Positions 27,201 through 33,180 are shown, numbered from the stretch's first letter. The stretch: 64,000 bases of DNA from Aspidapion aeneum (GCA_963576565.1 OY755040.1:22820543-22884542); one strand, 5' to 3'. Notes: a model not told the origin generated them from the sequence alone. Numbers and translations are program-made.

Positions 27201-27839
27201 CTATCAGTCTGCCAAATTTCAGCTTTGTACCATGTCTGGAAGTACAGTAGAATTTTGATGATCTATACATCAGTGAGTAAGTGGCAATTTCGACAATTTT
27301 TAAAATTTCGTAACTACTTTACTACTTTATGGAAGTCCAACCACTTGTAGGGGTACTTAACTTTATGAAGGTCTACGATTGTGCAAAGTTTGGGTTTCGT
27401 AGCTCATTCCGAAGCTGAGTTTCTGATAGGTCAAATATGGGCTGAAATGTTTCAAGAAAAGATTGTGCAACAGTTGCGCGAACTTGGCGGGCACTGCCGT
27501 GCCCTCAGATTTATCTGGACATTCATAAACTAAATTTCAGCAAACTGTTAGGAATATGTTTGCCAATACCCTAATTTTTTTGTTAATTTTTTTTTGTGTT
27601 TGTTTTTACAGCACTTGTAGTGCCTAAGGTAACTGATAATAAATGCTGCACTCTATCAGTTACCTTATTACTACCAACATTTCAGACAAAGAATTTCAGG
27701 TTAGTTAACCAAATATTTGCGTCTATTAAACTTACTTGTAGGCTACCATGATGGATAGTATAGCCCCAGTTGCTATAACTAATCCAGTGATTACTAGTTT
27801 TATCGCAAGCCACGTTCTGTCGTCTAGTTTTTCCCCCAT
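3083..27839 (-). CDS. Multi-exon gene: single-pass membrane protein with long acidic tail (unrecognised)
   Basis: I join twelve exons on the minus strand: 27839-27736, 25792-25712, 22532-22363, 20499-20458, 20101-19967, 14914-14873, 10547-10503, 7535-7476, 7120-7046, 6652-6341, 4187-4044 and 3226-3083. All have GT donors and AG acceptors. The frame is kept at every junction: phase 2 after exons 1 and 2, phase 1 from exon 3 onward. The predicted product starts MGEKLDDRTW and has one hydrophobic segment (about residues 11-34). A D/E-rich stretch follows, then two related W-PP-FPKS modules, then strongly acidic repeats (DLPDDD, DFPDDD, EYxxET). No stop codon is reached, so the 3' end lies outside the window or was missed. 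An architecture of short cytosolic N-terminus, one membrane span and acidic tail built from tiny symmetrical exons recalls the junctin/ASPH/triadin class, but I see no diagnostic motif and do not claim homology. Confidence 0.72.
4044..4187 (-). CDS. Exon 11, tandem duplicate of exon 12
   Basis: This exon has the same 144-nt length, phases and splice sites as the exon at 3083-3226. The translations differ at only a few residues, for example E to K and L to I in the DDDDEPLYF stretch and Q to L in the following position. Keeping the frame and both splice sites after duplication suggests that both copies may be used. Confidence 0.75.
4870..6120. other. Intronic stretch between exons 11 and 10
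   Basis: No supported coding exon is seen. It contains the motif ACCTCACTTCCGT three times (near 4862, 5176 and 5189) and, around 5690-5920, a diverged copy of the exon 9 region described separately. Plus-strand donors such as TCTAGGTAAGTT near 5000 are not tied to any frame. Confidence 0.4.
5826..5870 (-). pseudogene. Decayed duplicate of the exon 9 region
   Basis: The sequence from about 5780 to 5910 matches 7000-7170: ATTATCGGGAAATAT, then a CTAAATT...ATAACAAACC stretch, then a TTTTTTGTGAAAAT-ATTCAAAAGTT tail. In the exon position the donor is degraded (G|GTTTG has become CGG|TTTG) and no AG acceptor is present, so this copy should not be spliced in. It records another round of exon duplication followed by loss. 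Confidence 0.55.
6341..6652 (-). CDS. Exon 10, largest acidic repeat exon
   Basis: This exon is 312 nt (104 codons), phase 1 on both sides, with acceptor TTTATTATAG and donor GATGAAG|GTTTGTTT. It begins EKPTKIKKTTEYRV and then carries an internal array of near-identical five-residue units (DLPDY, DFPDD, DLPDD) with interspersed Y. On the plus strand this reads as repeated (GTCATCATCTGG) units. The array is likely to vary in length between alleles. It was probably built by duplication of the shorter DYDLPDDD segment of exons 11 and 12. Confidence 0.78.
7046..7120 (-). CDS. Exon 9
   Basis: This exon is 75 nt (25 codons), phase 1/1, with acceptor CTATTTAAG and donor GAAGAAG|GTTTGTTA. It encodes EYATESDAEYSPGDALDD and further acidic residues, starting with the EY dipeptide typical of this exon series. 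It continues the acidic tail. A decayed copy lies at 5826-5870. Confidence 0.68.
7476..7535 (-). CDS. Exon 8, cysteine-containing acidic exon
   Basis: This exon is 60 nt (20 codons), phase 1/1, with acceptor TTATTTTAG and donor GGAAG|GTGTGTTT. It encodes EHPIETDEECCDDICVDEEE. It is the only exon of the acidic series with cysteines (three), which could allow disulfide or metal interactions. That role is only inferred. Confidence 0.65.
8021..8470. mobile_element. Fold-back MITE with 8-9 bp target duplication
   Basis: Almost the whole element is an inverted repeat. GGTAGTTAGCAGAAGCACCG (8032 on) is matched by its complement at about 8440-8461, and an inner pair (AGGTCTTTATA...ACACAGGTTAC against its complement at 8300-8338) extends the palindrome. 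It is flanked by direct repeats GGTCTGAG (8013-8020 and 8471-8478), so it is a transposed unit, probably hAT-like. A piece of the inner arm also occurs in inverted orientation at 9345-9385. Confidence 0.7.
8500..9340. mobile_element. Inverted-repeat element with hammerhead-like motifs in both arms
   Basis: Arms of about 140-160 bp (8500-8660 and 9165-9340) are imperfect inverted copies sharing TTAAGGAAAAACG, CTCACTCCACAAA and ATCCATCAACCCG. Each arm contains a stem flanked by a TTGAnAA-like and a GAAAC segment (plus strand GACAATGGCTTGTCAAGCC then GAAACGTG at 9180; minus-strand equivalent at 8640). This resembles the degenerate hammerhead motifs of Penelope-like elements. The interior (8660-9165) is AT-rich and has no supported gene. 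Confidence 0.6.
9420..10015. other. Non-coding intronic stretch
   Basis: No exon, repeat pair or RNA gene could be supported here. The sequence is AT-rich with scattered short open frames only. Confidence 0.4.
10021..10093 (+). tRNA. tRNA-Gly-like gene or pseudogene with ACA anticodon position
   Basis: A full cloverleaf can be drawn. The acceptor stem GCTTCGG pairs with CCGAAGC and is followed by discriminator A. The D stem is GTTC/GAAT, the anticodon stem TTTGC/GCAAG with a seven-base loop GTACAGA, the variable loop is five bases, and the T stem CCGGG/CCCGG has loop TTCGAGT. Overall it resembles metazoan tRNA-Gly(GCC), but bases 34-36 read ACA, the D-loop lacks the usual GG pair, and some stem pairs are wobble. 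It is probably a tRNA-Gly pseudogene or a tRNA-derived repeat. It lies inside an intron of the acidic-protein gene, on the opposite strand. Confidence 0.6.
10503..10547 (-). CDS. Exon 7
   Basis: This exon is 45 nt (15 codons), phase 1/1, with acceptor CATATTTTCTAG and donor ATTGAAG|GTTTGTAT. It encodes EYYTETYDEDTTTIE, with the EY start and acidic/threonine-rich composition of the series. Confidence 0.65.
10616..12052. mobile_element. Large fold-back element with GC-rich termini
   Basis: The two ends are inverted copies made of short repeated GGCGAATTG/CAATTCGCC units. The left end (10,616-10,705) has several tandem CCGATTCGCCGCGG-type units; the right end has three. Further inverted pairs continue inward: AGCTTGACTTCAT near 10,760 with its complement near 11,945; AACTAGGTATTTGGTGGTTAG with its complement near 11,880; and a 150-bp arm at 11,265-11,420 with 11,660-11,825. 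The element is therefore one long palindrome of about 1.4 kb centred near 11,540. There is no protein-coding content and no clear target duplication. Confidence 0.75.
12563..12944. mobile_element. hAT-like MITE, TAGAGACCCTGTATGT family, 8-bp target duplication
   Basis: Inverted termini TAGAGACCCTGTATGTATG and CATACATACAGGGTCTA bound the element. It is flanked by perfect direct repeats GTAGATAC (12,555-12,562 and 12,945-12,952). The interior is non-coding. Smaller members of the same or a sister family occur at 27,028, 28,056 and 36,925. Confidence 0.85.
13850..14133. mobile_element. Short inverted-repeat element (MITE)
   Basis: Terminal inverted repeats of about 45 bp start TAGAGAATTATTGAAATA and include GCCAGGCTATAAT and GTGCCAGG. 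No certain target duplication is seen. A related motif (AAAGCCAGGCAGTAATATTGCC) occurs in the 231-bp tandem repeat at 25,921-26,382. Confidence 0.65.
14873..14914 (-). CDS. Exon 6, with two in-phase donor sites
   Basis: The 42-nt form has acceptor TTTTTTTAG and donor GATCAAG|GTTTGTTT, phase 1/1, and encodes EYDDDTTEGESADQ. Inside it a stronger consensus donor (ACAGAAG|GTGAGT, exon end at 14,891) gives a 24-nt alternative form that is also phase 1. Either form keeps the frame, so this exon could add or drop six residues. Confidence 0.65.
15545..15885. mobile_element. Short diverged inverted-repeat element
   Basis: TTCTGGGTCTTGAAC near 15,550 is matched by GTTCAAGACCCAGAA near 15,850. Inner inverted similarity (GACCAATGGCAGG...CACCTGCTATGCG against CGCACAGCAGGCGACC...CTATTGGTC) makes most of the element a weak fold-back. 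Ends are approximate and no coding content is seen. Confidence 0.5.
16080..16500 (+). repeat. Dispersed repeat family, copy 1
   Basis: It shares many blocks with the reverse complement of 24,640-25,060: GAGAAG-TATTGTTTTCGAC, GATAACGC-GAAAATGTG, CTATCCTAGCAATATC, a TCTGTCTGTG/GTGTGT run, CCGTAACACGATAGCTC, ACCGATTTTCAT and AATATGCGGTTT. A (GT)n microsatellite lies at about 16,196-16,245. It is non-coding and its class is unknown. Confidence 0.7.
17002..18317. mobile_element. hAT-like element with CAGGGTTGGATGGG termini
   Basis: It starts CAGGGTTGGATGGG and ends CCCATCCAACCCTG, both followed inward by related GC-rich sequence. A different element (18,321-19,127) has inserted at its right edge, so the original right flank is now at 19,131. 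Once that insertion is discounted, the flanks TTTGACAG (left) and TATGATAG (right) agree at six of eight positions, consistent with an old 8-bp target duplication. The interior has no intact gene. Confidence 0.6.
18321..19127. mobile_element. hAT-like element nested at the end of another element
   Basis: The flanking direct repeats CCCTGTAT are perfect (18,313-18,320 and 19,128-19,135), and the right end reads CGCGCCGCCACTG. The left end is less well preserved (AAGTGCACATG). Near 18,814-18,900 a plus-strand frame reads MAEVSNSDSI and then FSSLPLEEK, resembling the start of ZMYM-type hAT proteins, like the remnant at 1735-1800. No complete transposase is present. The target site is the terminal CCCTG of the element at 17,002-18,317. 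Confidence 0.72.
19967..20101 (-). CDS. Exon 5, second W-PP-FPKS module
   Basis: This exon is 135 nt (45 codons), phase 1/1, with acceptor TTTTTTTAG and donor AGAG|GTAAGAG, the best consensus donor of the series. It encodes ENPDEAPDKFGEKWNPPVFP, then KSDRPKSALKPRVTRFP, a basic and proline-rich segment. It is clearly related to exon 3 (KWMPPAFPKSESPALR), so the two arose by duplication. It is much less acidic than the later exons. Confidence 0.75.
20458..20499 (-). CDS. Exon 4
   Basis: This exon is 42 nt (14 codons), phase 1/1, and encodes DYEHKSYADSLEVQ. Its donor is CAAG|GTTTGTTT. Its acceptor GCTGTTAG lies only a few bases from the left end of the fold-back element at 20,507-22,179, so most of the upstream intron sequence next to this acceptor is transposon-derived. 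Confidence 0.58.
20507..22179. mobile_element. Fold-back element with tandem-repeat arms and an internal MADF sequence
   Basis: Terminal inverted repeats of about 80 bp start CGGGTCCACACCAAACCAAC (left) and CGGGTTCACATCAAACCAAC (right, complement). Inside, about 20,966-21,270 is a tandem array of 18-21 bp units (GCGCTGCTACAAAATA), and 21,640-22,020 is the same array inverted. Between them a second inverted pair (GTGTGAAAC, AACCGAACC with GGTTCGGTTC, GTTTCACAC; 21,350-21,490) forms the hairpin tip. The layout resembles Drosophila FB-type fold-back elements. The left half carries a MADF-domain reading frame. Confidence 0.75.
20770..21033 (+). pseudogene. MADF-domain fragment inside the fold-back element
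   Basis: The open frame reads KWCVKNTCKLIELYREARLL, then WDARHPDYKN and, further on, EIG and RRIKN. This matches the MADF (Adf-1-type Myb/SANT-like) DNA-binding pattern of LI-LY-WD--HPDYKN-----A--EI. The frame is open from about 20,671 but contains no ATG before the domain, and its C-terminus runs into the tandem array, giving a repeat-encoded tail. MADF proteins occur in hosts and as accessory proteins of PIF/Harbinger transposons, so this may be the element's own gene or a captured exon. Confidence 0.65.
22363..22532 (-). CDS. Exon 3, first W-PP-FPKS module
   Basis: The chosen acceptor (CCCTAATTTCGTTAG) makes a 170-nt exon that begins in phase 2, matching exon 2, and ends in phase 1 (AACTTAG|GTAAAA), matching exon 4. 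It encodes KKVSEKPADKYKPAAKQKP, then GGKWMPPAFPKSESPALR and VTLFTWGQRPVN. The frame stays open further upstream to 22,605, where another acceptor (TTTTATTTAG) would give a phase-1 start, so an alternative longer exon is possible. Lysine-rich at its start, it stands between the membrane segment and the acidic tail. Confidence 0.65.
22789..23362. repeat. Dispersed repeat with internal tandem copy and (ACAG)n
   Basis: AGCTCACACT near 22,790 is matched by GTGTGAGCT near 23,355. Inside, a segment of about 100 bp (ACTCCAGACTCAATTAC...CTACCCCCACCC) occurs twice (about 22,863-22,950 and 22,978-23,065). A (ACAG)n/(CAGA)n tract lies at about 23,188-23,225. It also contains phrases such as AATCGGCGGTTTTTGAGTTATG typical of insect dispersed repeats. 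No gene. Confidence 0.55.
23400..24044 (-). mobile_element. Penelope-like element fragment (3' part)
   Basis: Minus-strand pieces match the C-terminal part and 3' region of the Penelope-like element at 40,296-42,326: NSQNNNPLGVINIPYVQGIS, FSSGNTIRSFVT, HKESHWRKLKFIEAA and QPSTDIPNIWKP. They are separated by frameshifts and a deletion across part of the GIY-YIG endonuclease region. The 3' region keeps the ACTAACCGAAA segment. It is truncated at its 5' side and inactive, and lies in the intron between exons 2 and 3 of the acidic-protein gene. Confidence 0.85.
24375..24404. repeat. Perfect 12-bp inverted repeat
   Basis: CACGGATCACCT and AGGTGATCCGTG flank a six-base TTTGTT loop. The surrounding sequence continues into the dispersed repeat at 24,640-25,060. 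It is probably a transposon-end palindrome rather than a terminator. Confidence 0.5.
24640..25060 (-). repeat. Dispersed repeat family, copy 2 (inverted relative to 16,080)
   Basis: This is the reverse complement of the family at 16,080-16,500, including the CCGTAACACGATAGCTCC and CTATCCTAGCAATATCGT blocks and a CACACAGACAGACA tract. It is followed at 25,070-25,140 by three tandem copies of a 24-bp unit (CGGTCAGAACTCACCAGTCTC). Non-coding. Confidence 0.65.
25712..25792 (-). CDS. Exon 2, juxtamembrane exon
   Basis: This exon is 81 nt, phase 2 at both ends, with acceptor ATAATTTTTTAG and consensus donor GGATT|GTAAGT. Joined to exon 1 it encodes NTREFHFYRSGELELVDDDE, then ENARGGG. Placed right after the membrane segment, it starts the acidic tail. 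The phase match with exon 1 (ends with two bases of an AAC codon) is exact. Confidence 0.75.
25921..26382. repeat. Recent 231-bp tandem duplication
   Basis: Units 25,921-26,151 and 26,152-26,382 differ at only about two positions. Each begins TATACCTTTTCAAAGCCCC and ends GGCTGTACTTTTA. No coding content. The near-identity indicates a young duplication or ongoing homogenisation. Confidence 0.85.
26690..27480. repeat. Dispersed repeat with three tandem ~120-bp units
   Basis: TCATAGTTCCTATCAG, AAAGCTCAGCTCTCTAGCG and TACATAACTTTACATTTATA recur at about 26,700, 26,830 and 26,965, followed by a unique end including ATATGGGCTGAAATGTTTCA. Related sequence is found at 34,150-34,560 and 37,725-37,780. 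A palindromic 79-bp insertion lies inside the third unit at 27,028. Confidence 0.65.
27028..27106. mobile_element. 79-bp palindromic mini-transposon with 8-bp target duplication
   Basis: TAGAGTCCCTGTATGTTGAC and its complement stand almost back to back around an AT core. Perfect direct repeats GTGTTCTG flank it (27,020-27,027 and 27,107-27,114). The host repeat supplies the empty-site sequence. Confidence 0.88.
27625..27667. mobile_element. 43-bp palindromic insertion, TAAGGTAACTGATA type
   Basis: TAAGGTAACTGATA is matched by TATCAGTTACCTTA around a 15-base loop. The same termini occur at 27,989-28,037. No clear target duplication is visible for this copy. Confidence 0.5.
27736..27839 (-). 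CDS. Exon 1: start codon and membrane segment of the acidic-protein gene
   Basis: The ATG at 27,839-27,837 (context AAAAATGGG) opens 34 codons plus two bases up to donor TACAA|GTAAGT. The peptide starts MGEKLDDRTWLAIKLVITGL, continues hydrophobic (VIATGAILSIMVAY) and forms one predicted membrane span of about 24 residues after a short charged N-terminus. No cleavage site is evident, so a type II signal-anchor is likely. The phase-2 end joins exon 2 exactly. I chose this start because it gives a charged N-terminus right before the span; upstream sequence has stops. Confidence 0.72.
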
Positions 27840-27988
27840 TTTTCGCGAATTTTTGGATTTTGAACACAAAAAATGATAACGTTATTGACCATTGACAAGT
27901 TACTTTTCGCATAGCAAGCATGGAGGTCTTTTTTTGACATATGTGGCAGCAAGTTATGACGCTGTATTTTCAGACTATTAAAACGATC

Positions 27989-28037
27989 TAAGGTTACTGA
28001 TAAAAAGGAGCCACAGCACTCGTTATCAGTTACCTTA
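27989..28037. mobile_element. 49-bp palindromic insertion, TAAGGTTACTGATA type
   Basis: TAAGGTTACTGATA is matched by TATCAGTTACCTTA. Flanks AAACGATC (27,981-27,988) and AAACGAAC (28,038-28,045) agree at seven of eight positions, suggesting an 8-bp target duplication. Confidence 0.6.
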
Positions 28038-28055
28038 AAACGAACTGGCCCAAAT

Positions 28056-28112
28056 TAGAGACCCTGTATGTATGACATATTTTAAAAATATGTCATACAT
28101 ACAGGGTCTCTA
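28056..28112. mobile_element. 57-bp perfect palindromic mini-transposon with 8-bp target duplication
   Basis: TAGAGACCCTGTATGTATGA is directly followed, through an A/T core, by its complement. The whole insertion is two terminal repeats with no interior. Perfect direct repeats GCCCAAAT flank it (28,048-28,055 and 28,113-28,120). The termini match the 382-bp element at 12,563-12,944. Confidence 0.92.
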
Positions 28113-28120
28113 GCCCAAAT

Positions 28121-30957
28121 AAAGCCACGATCACTTGTCTTTAAAAAAATTGTTTAAAACAAAAACATTTCATGCACAGTACAGCGTGTCCCATTTTCGA
28201 TGGGATTAAATGGGAAACTCGGTTAATATTAAAGATATCGATTTTCTGATTGCAGCTTACCGTGCTCTTTTTTGGAGCCCTTAAAAATGGTGTAATCAGA
28301 TTTTTGCTATACCCCGTGGTTTCGCTAATACAGGGAGTTTTTGAAAAAATTGCATTTTAATTAATTCCTTCCGGATTAATCTTTTTGATCGAAATCGTTC
28401 GTTAACACACCTAGATCTAGGGGAGGTAGATCTGAATCGTTCGGTAATTCTGCTCAGACTAGTCGGACGTAAATCTGGTTGCTCCGTACATTTTGATCGA
28501 CGAAACAGATTAATCTGAGATTGTGACTTATGTTGTGTATTTGTTTTGTTTACAAAAATAATTTTTTTATTTAAAAATATTGAAATCGAATTATTTGTTG
28601 TTGAAGACAACAAATTATATAAATTTCCGACATCACAGGAAAATTTTGGCGTGAGTTGCAATATGTACATAATATTTTTGGTTATATTTAAGGTTATAAC
28701 CATTTATAAAAATTTGATCGAATTGATCTGGATCGTTCGTTAATTCCAATTTGCTCAGACAAGGCGCTCAGACTAATCTGTAATCACGTGACCAAAAATC
28801 CGTCACGTCTGAGATGCAAATATCGAACGCAGCTTATGTCTAAATTATCCGCATTTGTAATGACGTCACCAGGTGAGAAAAAAACGTATGGTGTAGATAT
28901 AGATTATAATATAATATATATTATAATCTATAATCTTTGGTGTAGATATTTTTGCCAATCAATGTTTTTTGTTTGACAGTGACGGATACTTCACATAACC
29001 AATTACCTACCTATTTAAATCATAGATACTACTTTTTTTTAAGTTTATTGTCACCGCTGTTTATAATATACTAAACAAAGATAAACAAAAATGACGTCAT
29101 TACAAAAGGGTATAATTTGAACTAGTTATGCGTTTTAACTGCAAAATTATTAGAAATCATCGAAAAACTAAAAGGCTGTCATGTGTTTCGTAATCACAAG
29201 AGATACATTCTCATTCAAAATAGAAATACATTCACTCAAAACTCTGGTTAATTATCTGCCAAGTGCAGTTTGTCCCATTAAAATCGACTGTATAGTTCAA
29301 AAGTTATAAGGAAAAAAAAATTGTCCGGTTTTTTTTGGCTCACCCTGTATATCTATAAAATGCGAAATGGAAAGCGTACTTTTTATTACAAAAGTGTGAA
29401 AAAGTTTGTCTACCCATTCATTTTACTACAGTTTTTGGATTTTTGGTTAATCTTAAAACTACCAATTACTATTATTAACTGCAAAATAAACCAATTCTAT
29501 TTGTAAACGTTGTAAACAGAAAAGTAAGAGATGCATATCTGAAGCACAAGCTTGTCCAATATGGAGACCGGGGACAGTACAAGACAGCGCTCTTATAACA
29601 AACACACAAAATAAATTATATCAATGTTCATATCGAATTTTTCTCTTGGTGTGTTTTCTATAATATTATTGTCTAAGAATTTAAAAGAGTTATAGAAACA
29701 ACTTTAGCTTGATGGATTTGGGGTTAATTATGGGATAATAATGCATATATCCATTAAAAATTGCTATTGAGTATTTAAGATAGAAAATAAAGAATTGTAA
29801 GGTACCCTGGTCAAATTAAAGTATGTACCGTAGGCGTCCCTAATTCCGTCACCTTAAGACCCTTAGTACTCATGGACTAACTTTTCTATGAGTTGATATA
29901 TTGACATATTTTTACTTGTGTTGAAACTTTGGACATTTGATTAAACATTGTATTCTATTTTGAGAATTTAAACCTAACTATACTTTTTTAGTAAATAAAA
30001 AAAGTTAGAGATCCGAAATTTCTAATTCCGTCATAGTGCTTACCTGAAATCCGACATAGTTTTGACCTGAATTCCGTCATATGATAAAATGGATGCTAAG
30101 AACAATCTATAACAAATACAACTAACTTTTACTGTACTAATTAACTTTGCATACATAAATTCATCAAATATTTTTAGGAGGACCTCAGTACGCACACGAA
30201 AAAATATAGAATTTTTAGTTTTCCATGCATACCATTAGCCGCGATAGCCTAATGGGTTCGTCAATAAAATATTTTTATTACCACTTCAAATGAGTTGTTT
30301 AAAAACCCAAAAAGAACTAAATACCAATTTTTGTGGAAGTATATGTCTGTGTGTCAGTCTAGAATTATCTGTCGGTCTATCTGTCTGACTGTAACATAAC
30401 TAAAAATTCGCTTAACCTATAACTATGGTATTCGAAATGATATGATATGAAGCAAGCGCATCTTGAGGGCATTAAAGTTTCTGGAAACATGATAAGAAAG
30501 TTCCGCTTGCACGAGGGACGCGACAGGTCCAGTCTGGCCAATTACAAATAGAAAAGTATTTAAAGGCTTAAAAAATAAAGAAAATTAGAAAAGGACAAAA
30601 GAGCTAGAGCACTAAATGAGAATTTATTGACTTACAAAAATAGGGCCAAAAATTAAATTAACAACAGGCACAGGTCTTAACTTTTAGGTTTATTATTCTT
30701 AGATAGCAAAGACAAAAAGAATAGCCACAACACTGAAGATCAGTATCTACCATGATTAATTTATGAGATGGGTTTTTAAAACTGCTTCAAGACTTCTGAC
30801 CTTTCCCAACGGACTTGCCAACGCACCTAATTTAAAGGTAGTTTATAGTGCAAGAGGTGATCATTAAACCAAAATAAAAATATAAATATAAATATAGTGT
30901 GTATTAATAAAGCACGACTAAGAAAATAGTCACCTTTTGAATTTTATTTTTATAACA
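28121..30957. other. Intergenic repeat-rich stretch, no supported gene
   Basis: No convincing coding region is seen. Features noted: an AT palindrome at about 28,900-28,940 between two GGTGTAGATAT repeats; a CTCACCCTGTATAT motif near 29,340 that also occurs near 19,752 and 62,385 and looks like a repeat end; and a TCTGTCTGTCGG-type tract near 30,350-30,400. It lies upstream of the acidic-protein gene, but no promoter element is clear enough to mark. Confidence 0.4.
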
Positions 30958-31995
30958 TTATACGTCGATTTGCAGAAGGCATATGATAGTATACCACTAA
31001 ATCTACTTTGGAAAGCGTTGAAAAACACAAACATAAGCGTACAACTAATTAAGGCCATCAAAGAGTTATACCGCAATAGTAAGGCAAAAAGTTAAAATAA
31101 AAGCAAAACTAACCAAAGGCTTTCAAGTAACAAGTCCTTAAAGTATGGAAGAGAAAATGCCAAAACATGATAATTCCGTTGGACGAAACCACCTTGTATA
31201 CTTTATGTTTCGCCGATGATCAGATAGTAGTGGCTCAGGATTATGACGACCTCGAATATATGACACGAAAACTAATAGAAGAGTACAATAAGTGGGGACT
31301 AGAGTTTAATCTCAATAAGACAGAGTATATGTGTATCGGTGGAATGAAACAGGATCTAATCTTAAATACCGGGCAGCGAATTCAGTCCTGTGATGAGTAT
31401 AAATACTTGGGTCTAAAAATTACAGCTGACGGAACACTAGACAAAGCTATAAAAGATCGAAACGTACAAGGAAGAAAAGCAATAACTTTATTAAATGGAA
31501 TAACTTGGGACCAAAGTATATCAAAACATAACAAAAAGCTTATATATAACACTATTGTAAAAAGTATTATTAAATACGGCTCAGAAGTATGGCCAATCAA
31601 GGATAGAACAGAAAAAATGCTTTCCGCTACGGAGATGGACTATTGGAGAAGAGCAGCAGGGAAATCAAAAAGAGAAAGAGTTACAAATCAAAGAATAAGA
31701 GAAATTATGACAGTGGGTGAACGTACTTTAGTGGATGATATAAGAACAAAACAATTAGTGTGGTACGGACATGTACAAAGAATGAATGATGAAAGACTAC
31801 CTAAACAAATACTACAATGGAAACCAACTGGTCGAAGAAAACGAGAACGGCCAAGGAGAAGCTGGAGAGAAGGAATAGACAGTGAAATAAGAATAAGAGG
31901 CCTAGATGATGAATTATGGGCAAACAGAAACGAGTGGAGATTGGGTATCGGAAGACGTAGAACGTTGTGAAACCGATAAATATATATATATGTTG
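30958..31995 (+). pseudogene. LINE reverse transcriptase fragment, copy 1
   Basis: A 5'-truncated non-LTR retrotransposon reads LQKAYDSIPLN, then TLYTLCFADDQIVVAQDYDD (catalytic FADD motif), LNKTEYMCIGG and the C-terminal tail WYGHVQRMNDERLPKQIL, ending near GIGRRRTL at 31,970. Compared with the copy at 46,236 it lacks about 59 bp covering the GLKQGCCISPTLF motif and has an extra A in an A-run, so it is not functional. The 3' end is an (AT)n tail after AACCGATAAATA. Clade uncertain (RTE-like or related). Confidence 0.88.
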
Positions 31996-32340
31996 CCTCG
32001 CATATAACGTAATGACAAAATGTAATTTAAATTTAAGCTATTTTTGATACTAGACAATTATTTTAAGAGCTACCAATGCGAGGTAATCCGCAGAATTAAT
32101 TTTATTCCAATTATTGAAAATTATTTTTTTTTTAAATACTGGTAGATACGTCTTGTTTGGCAACAGTGTTCAACAACTGACCAAAAGTCATCAATGTTCT
32201 GTAAATGGATACAAAAAATATGCGATAACTTCAAAACCTTTATTATATGTAGTGTAGGGTAAATGGTGAAAAACTAAAATCATAACACAGTTGAAGATAT
32301 CATGATCAGAATAAATCAAGAAGAAATAGTACAAGTACAG

Positions 32341-32342
32341 AA

Positions 32343-32395
<53 letters not shown>
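32341..32395. repeat. (TA)n microsatellite
   Basis: About 55 bp of alternating TA with one ATACAT interruption. It marks the border of the degenerate LINE fragment that follows. Confidence 0.9.
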
Positions 32396-32396
<1 letters not shown>

Positions 32397-32439
32397 CGGC
32401 GAAAAATTATTAAACTAAAAAAAGAAAACCAAGCAGGCA

Positions 32440-33180
32440 TGATTCGGTAAATTAAGCTACATATTAACAAATAAAAATATCCACAGTACCTCAAAAAGAA
32501 TTGTATAACCAATGTATCCCTACCGTACTCACCTATGGATTCCAGATATGGACACGTACAAAATCACACATGGATAACAGTAGCGTAGCGTGGGGGGGCG
32601 CGGGGGGTTCGTCCCCCCCCCCCCCAGCCCGAAGGTACTGGCGCTCCATGGTGTCCGAGGCGCCCTAAGCGCTCTAAGCTTTATAAAGGAGCAGGGCCGG
32701 TAAAGGAAACTAAAGACATGATGACCTTTTTTTGTTTGTTTTTTTTGGTCGCAATATTTTTGAGGGCGCCTTTTTTAGCTGTCGCCCCCCCCCCCGCTCC
32801 GTCAGGCACGCTACGCCGCTGATGGATAAGGTAACAAAAGTTCTAAGATCAATGGAAAGACAAATGTTACATGTAAAGCTAACAGAAAACAAAAAGAAGG
32901 AGTGGATAAGAAATAAAAGTACGGGATGTCAGAGGAGAAATAGCAAAATTAAAATGTCAATTTGCCGGTTATAATATCAGACAGAAAGACGATCGATGGA
33001 GCATATGTATTGTAAACTGGACACCTTGAGCAAATAAAAAAAGTAGGGAAAGACCCCAAATGAGATGGGCGAATGATTTGAAGAAAAATGCGGGAACTAG
33101 ATGGATGAAAATGGCGACAGAAAGAGTGGAAGATATTTTGGTCAAACCCAGAGAATTTCGAGACACCATGTACATAATGA
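32440..33180 (+). pseudogene. LINE 3' fragment interrupted by a hAT MITE
   Basis: Translated fragments on the plus strand read TVLTYGFQIWTRTKSHMD before 32,570 and, after the MITE, DKVTKVLRSMERQML, KKEWIRNKSTG, IRQKDDRWS and RPQMRWANDLKKNAGTRWM. This is the typical end of insect non-LTR reverse transcriptases. Frameshifts and a stop (near 33,030) make it a dead fragment. It is a different family from the copies at 30,958 and 46,236. Confidence 0.8.
32578..32821. mobile_element. 244-bp hAT MITE with 8-bp target duplication
   Basis: It starts CAGTAGCGTAGCGTGGGGGG and ends CACGCTACGCCGCTG. Perfect direct repeats ATGGATAA flank it (32,570-32,577 and 32,822-32,829). Inserted in a LINE fragment, whose frame resumes on both sides. 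Contains two C/G homopolymer runs. Confidence 0.92.

Noticed and set aside
28296..28703. Minus-strand 135-codon frame
   Set aside because: No domain; overlaps a repeat of TCGTTCG/GATCGAA motifs and AT-rich DNA, composition not coding-like.
31167..31970. The 267-codon plus-strand frame as a functional gene
   Set aside because: It is a 5'-truncated LINE piece missing part of the RT domain; its ATG is internal to the original protein.
32345..32395. Possible replication origin in the (TA)n tract
   Set aside because: A simple microsatellite next to a LINE fragment; no other origin evidence.
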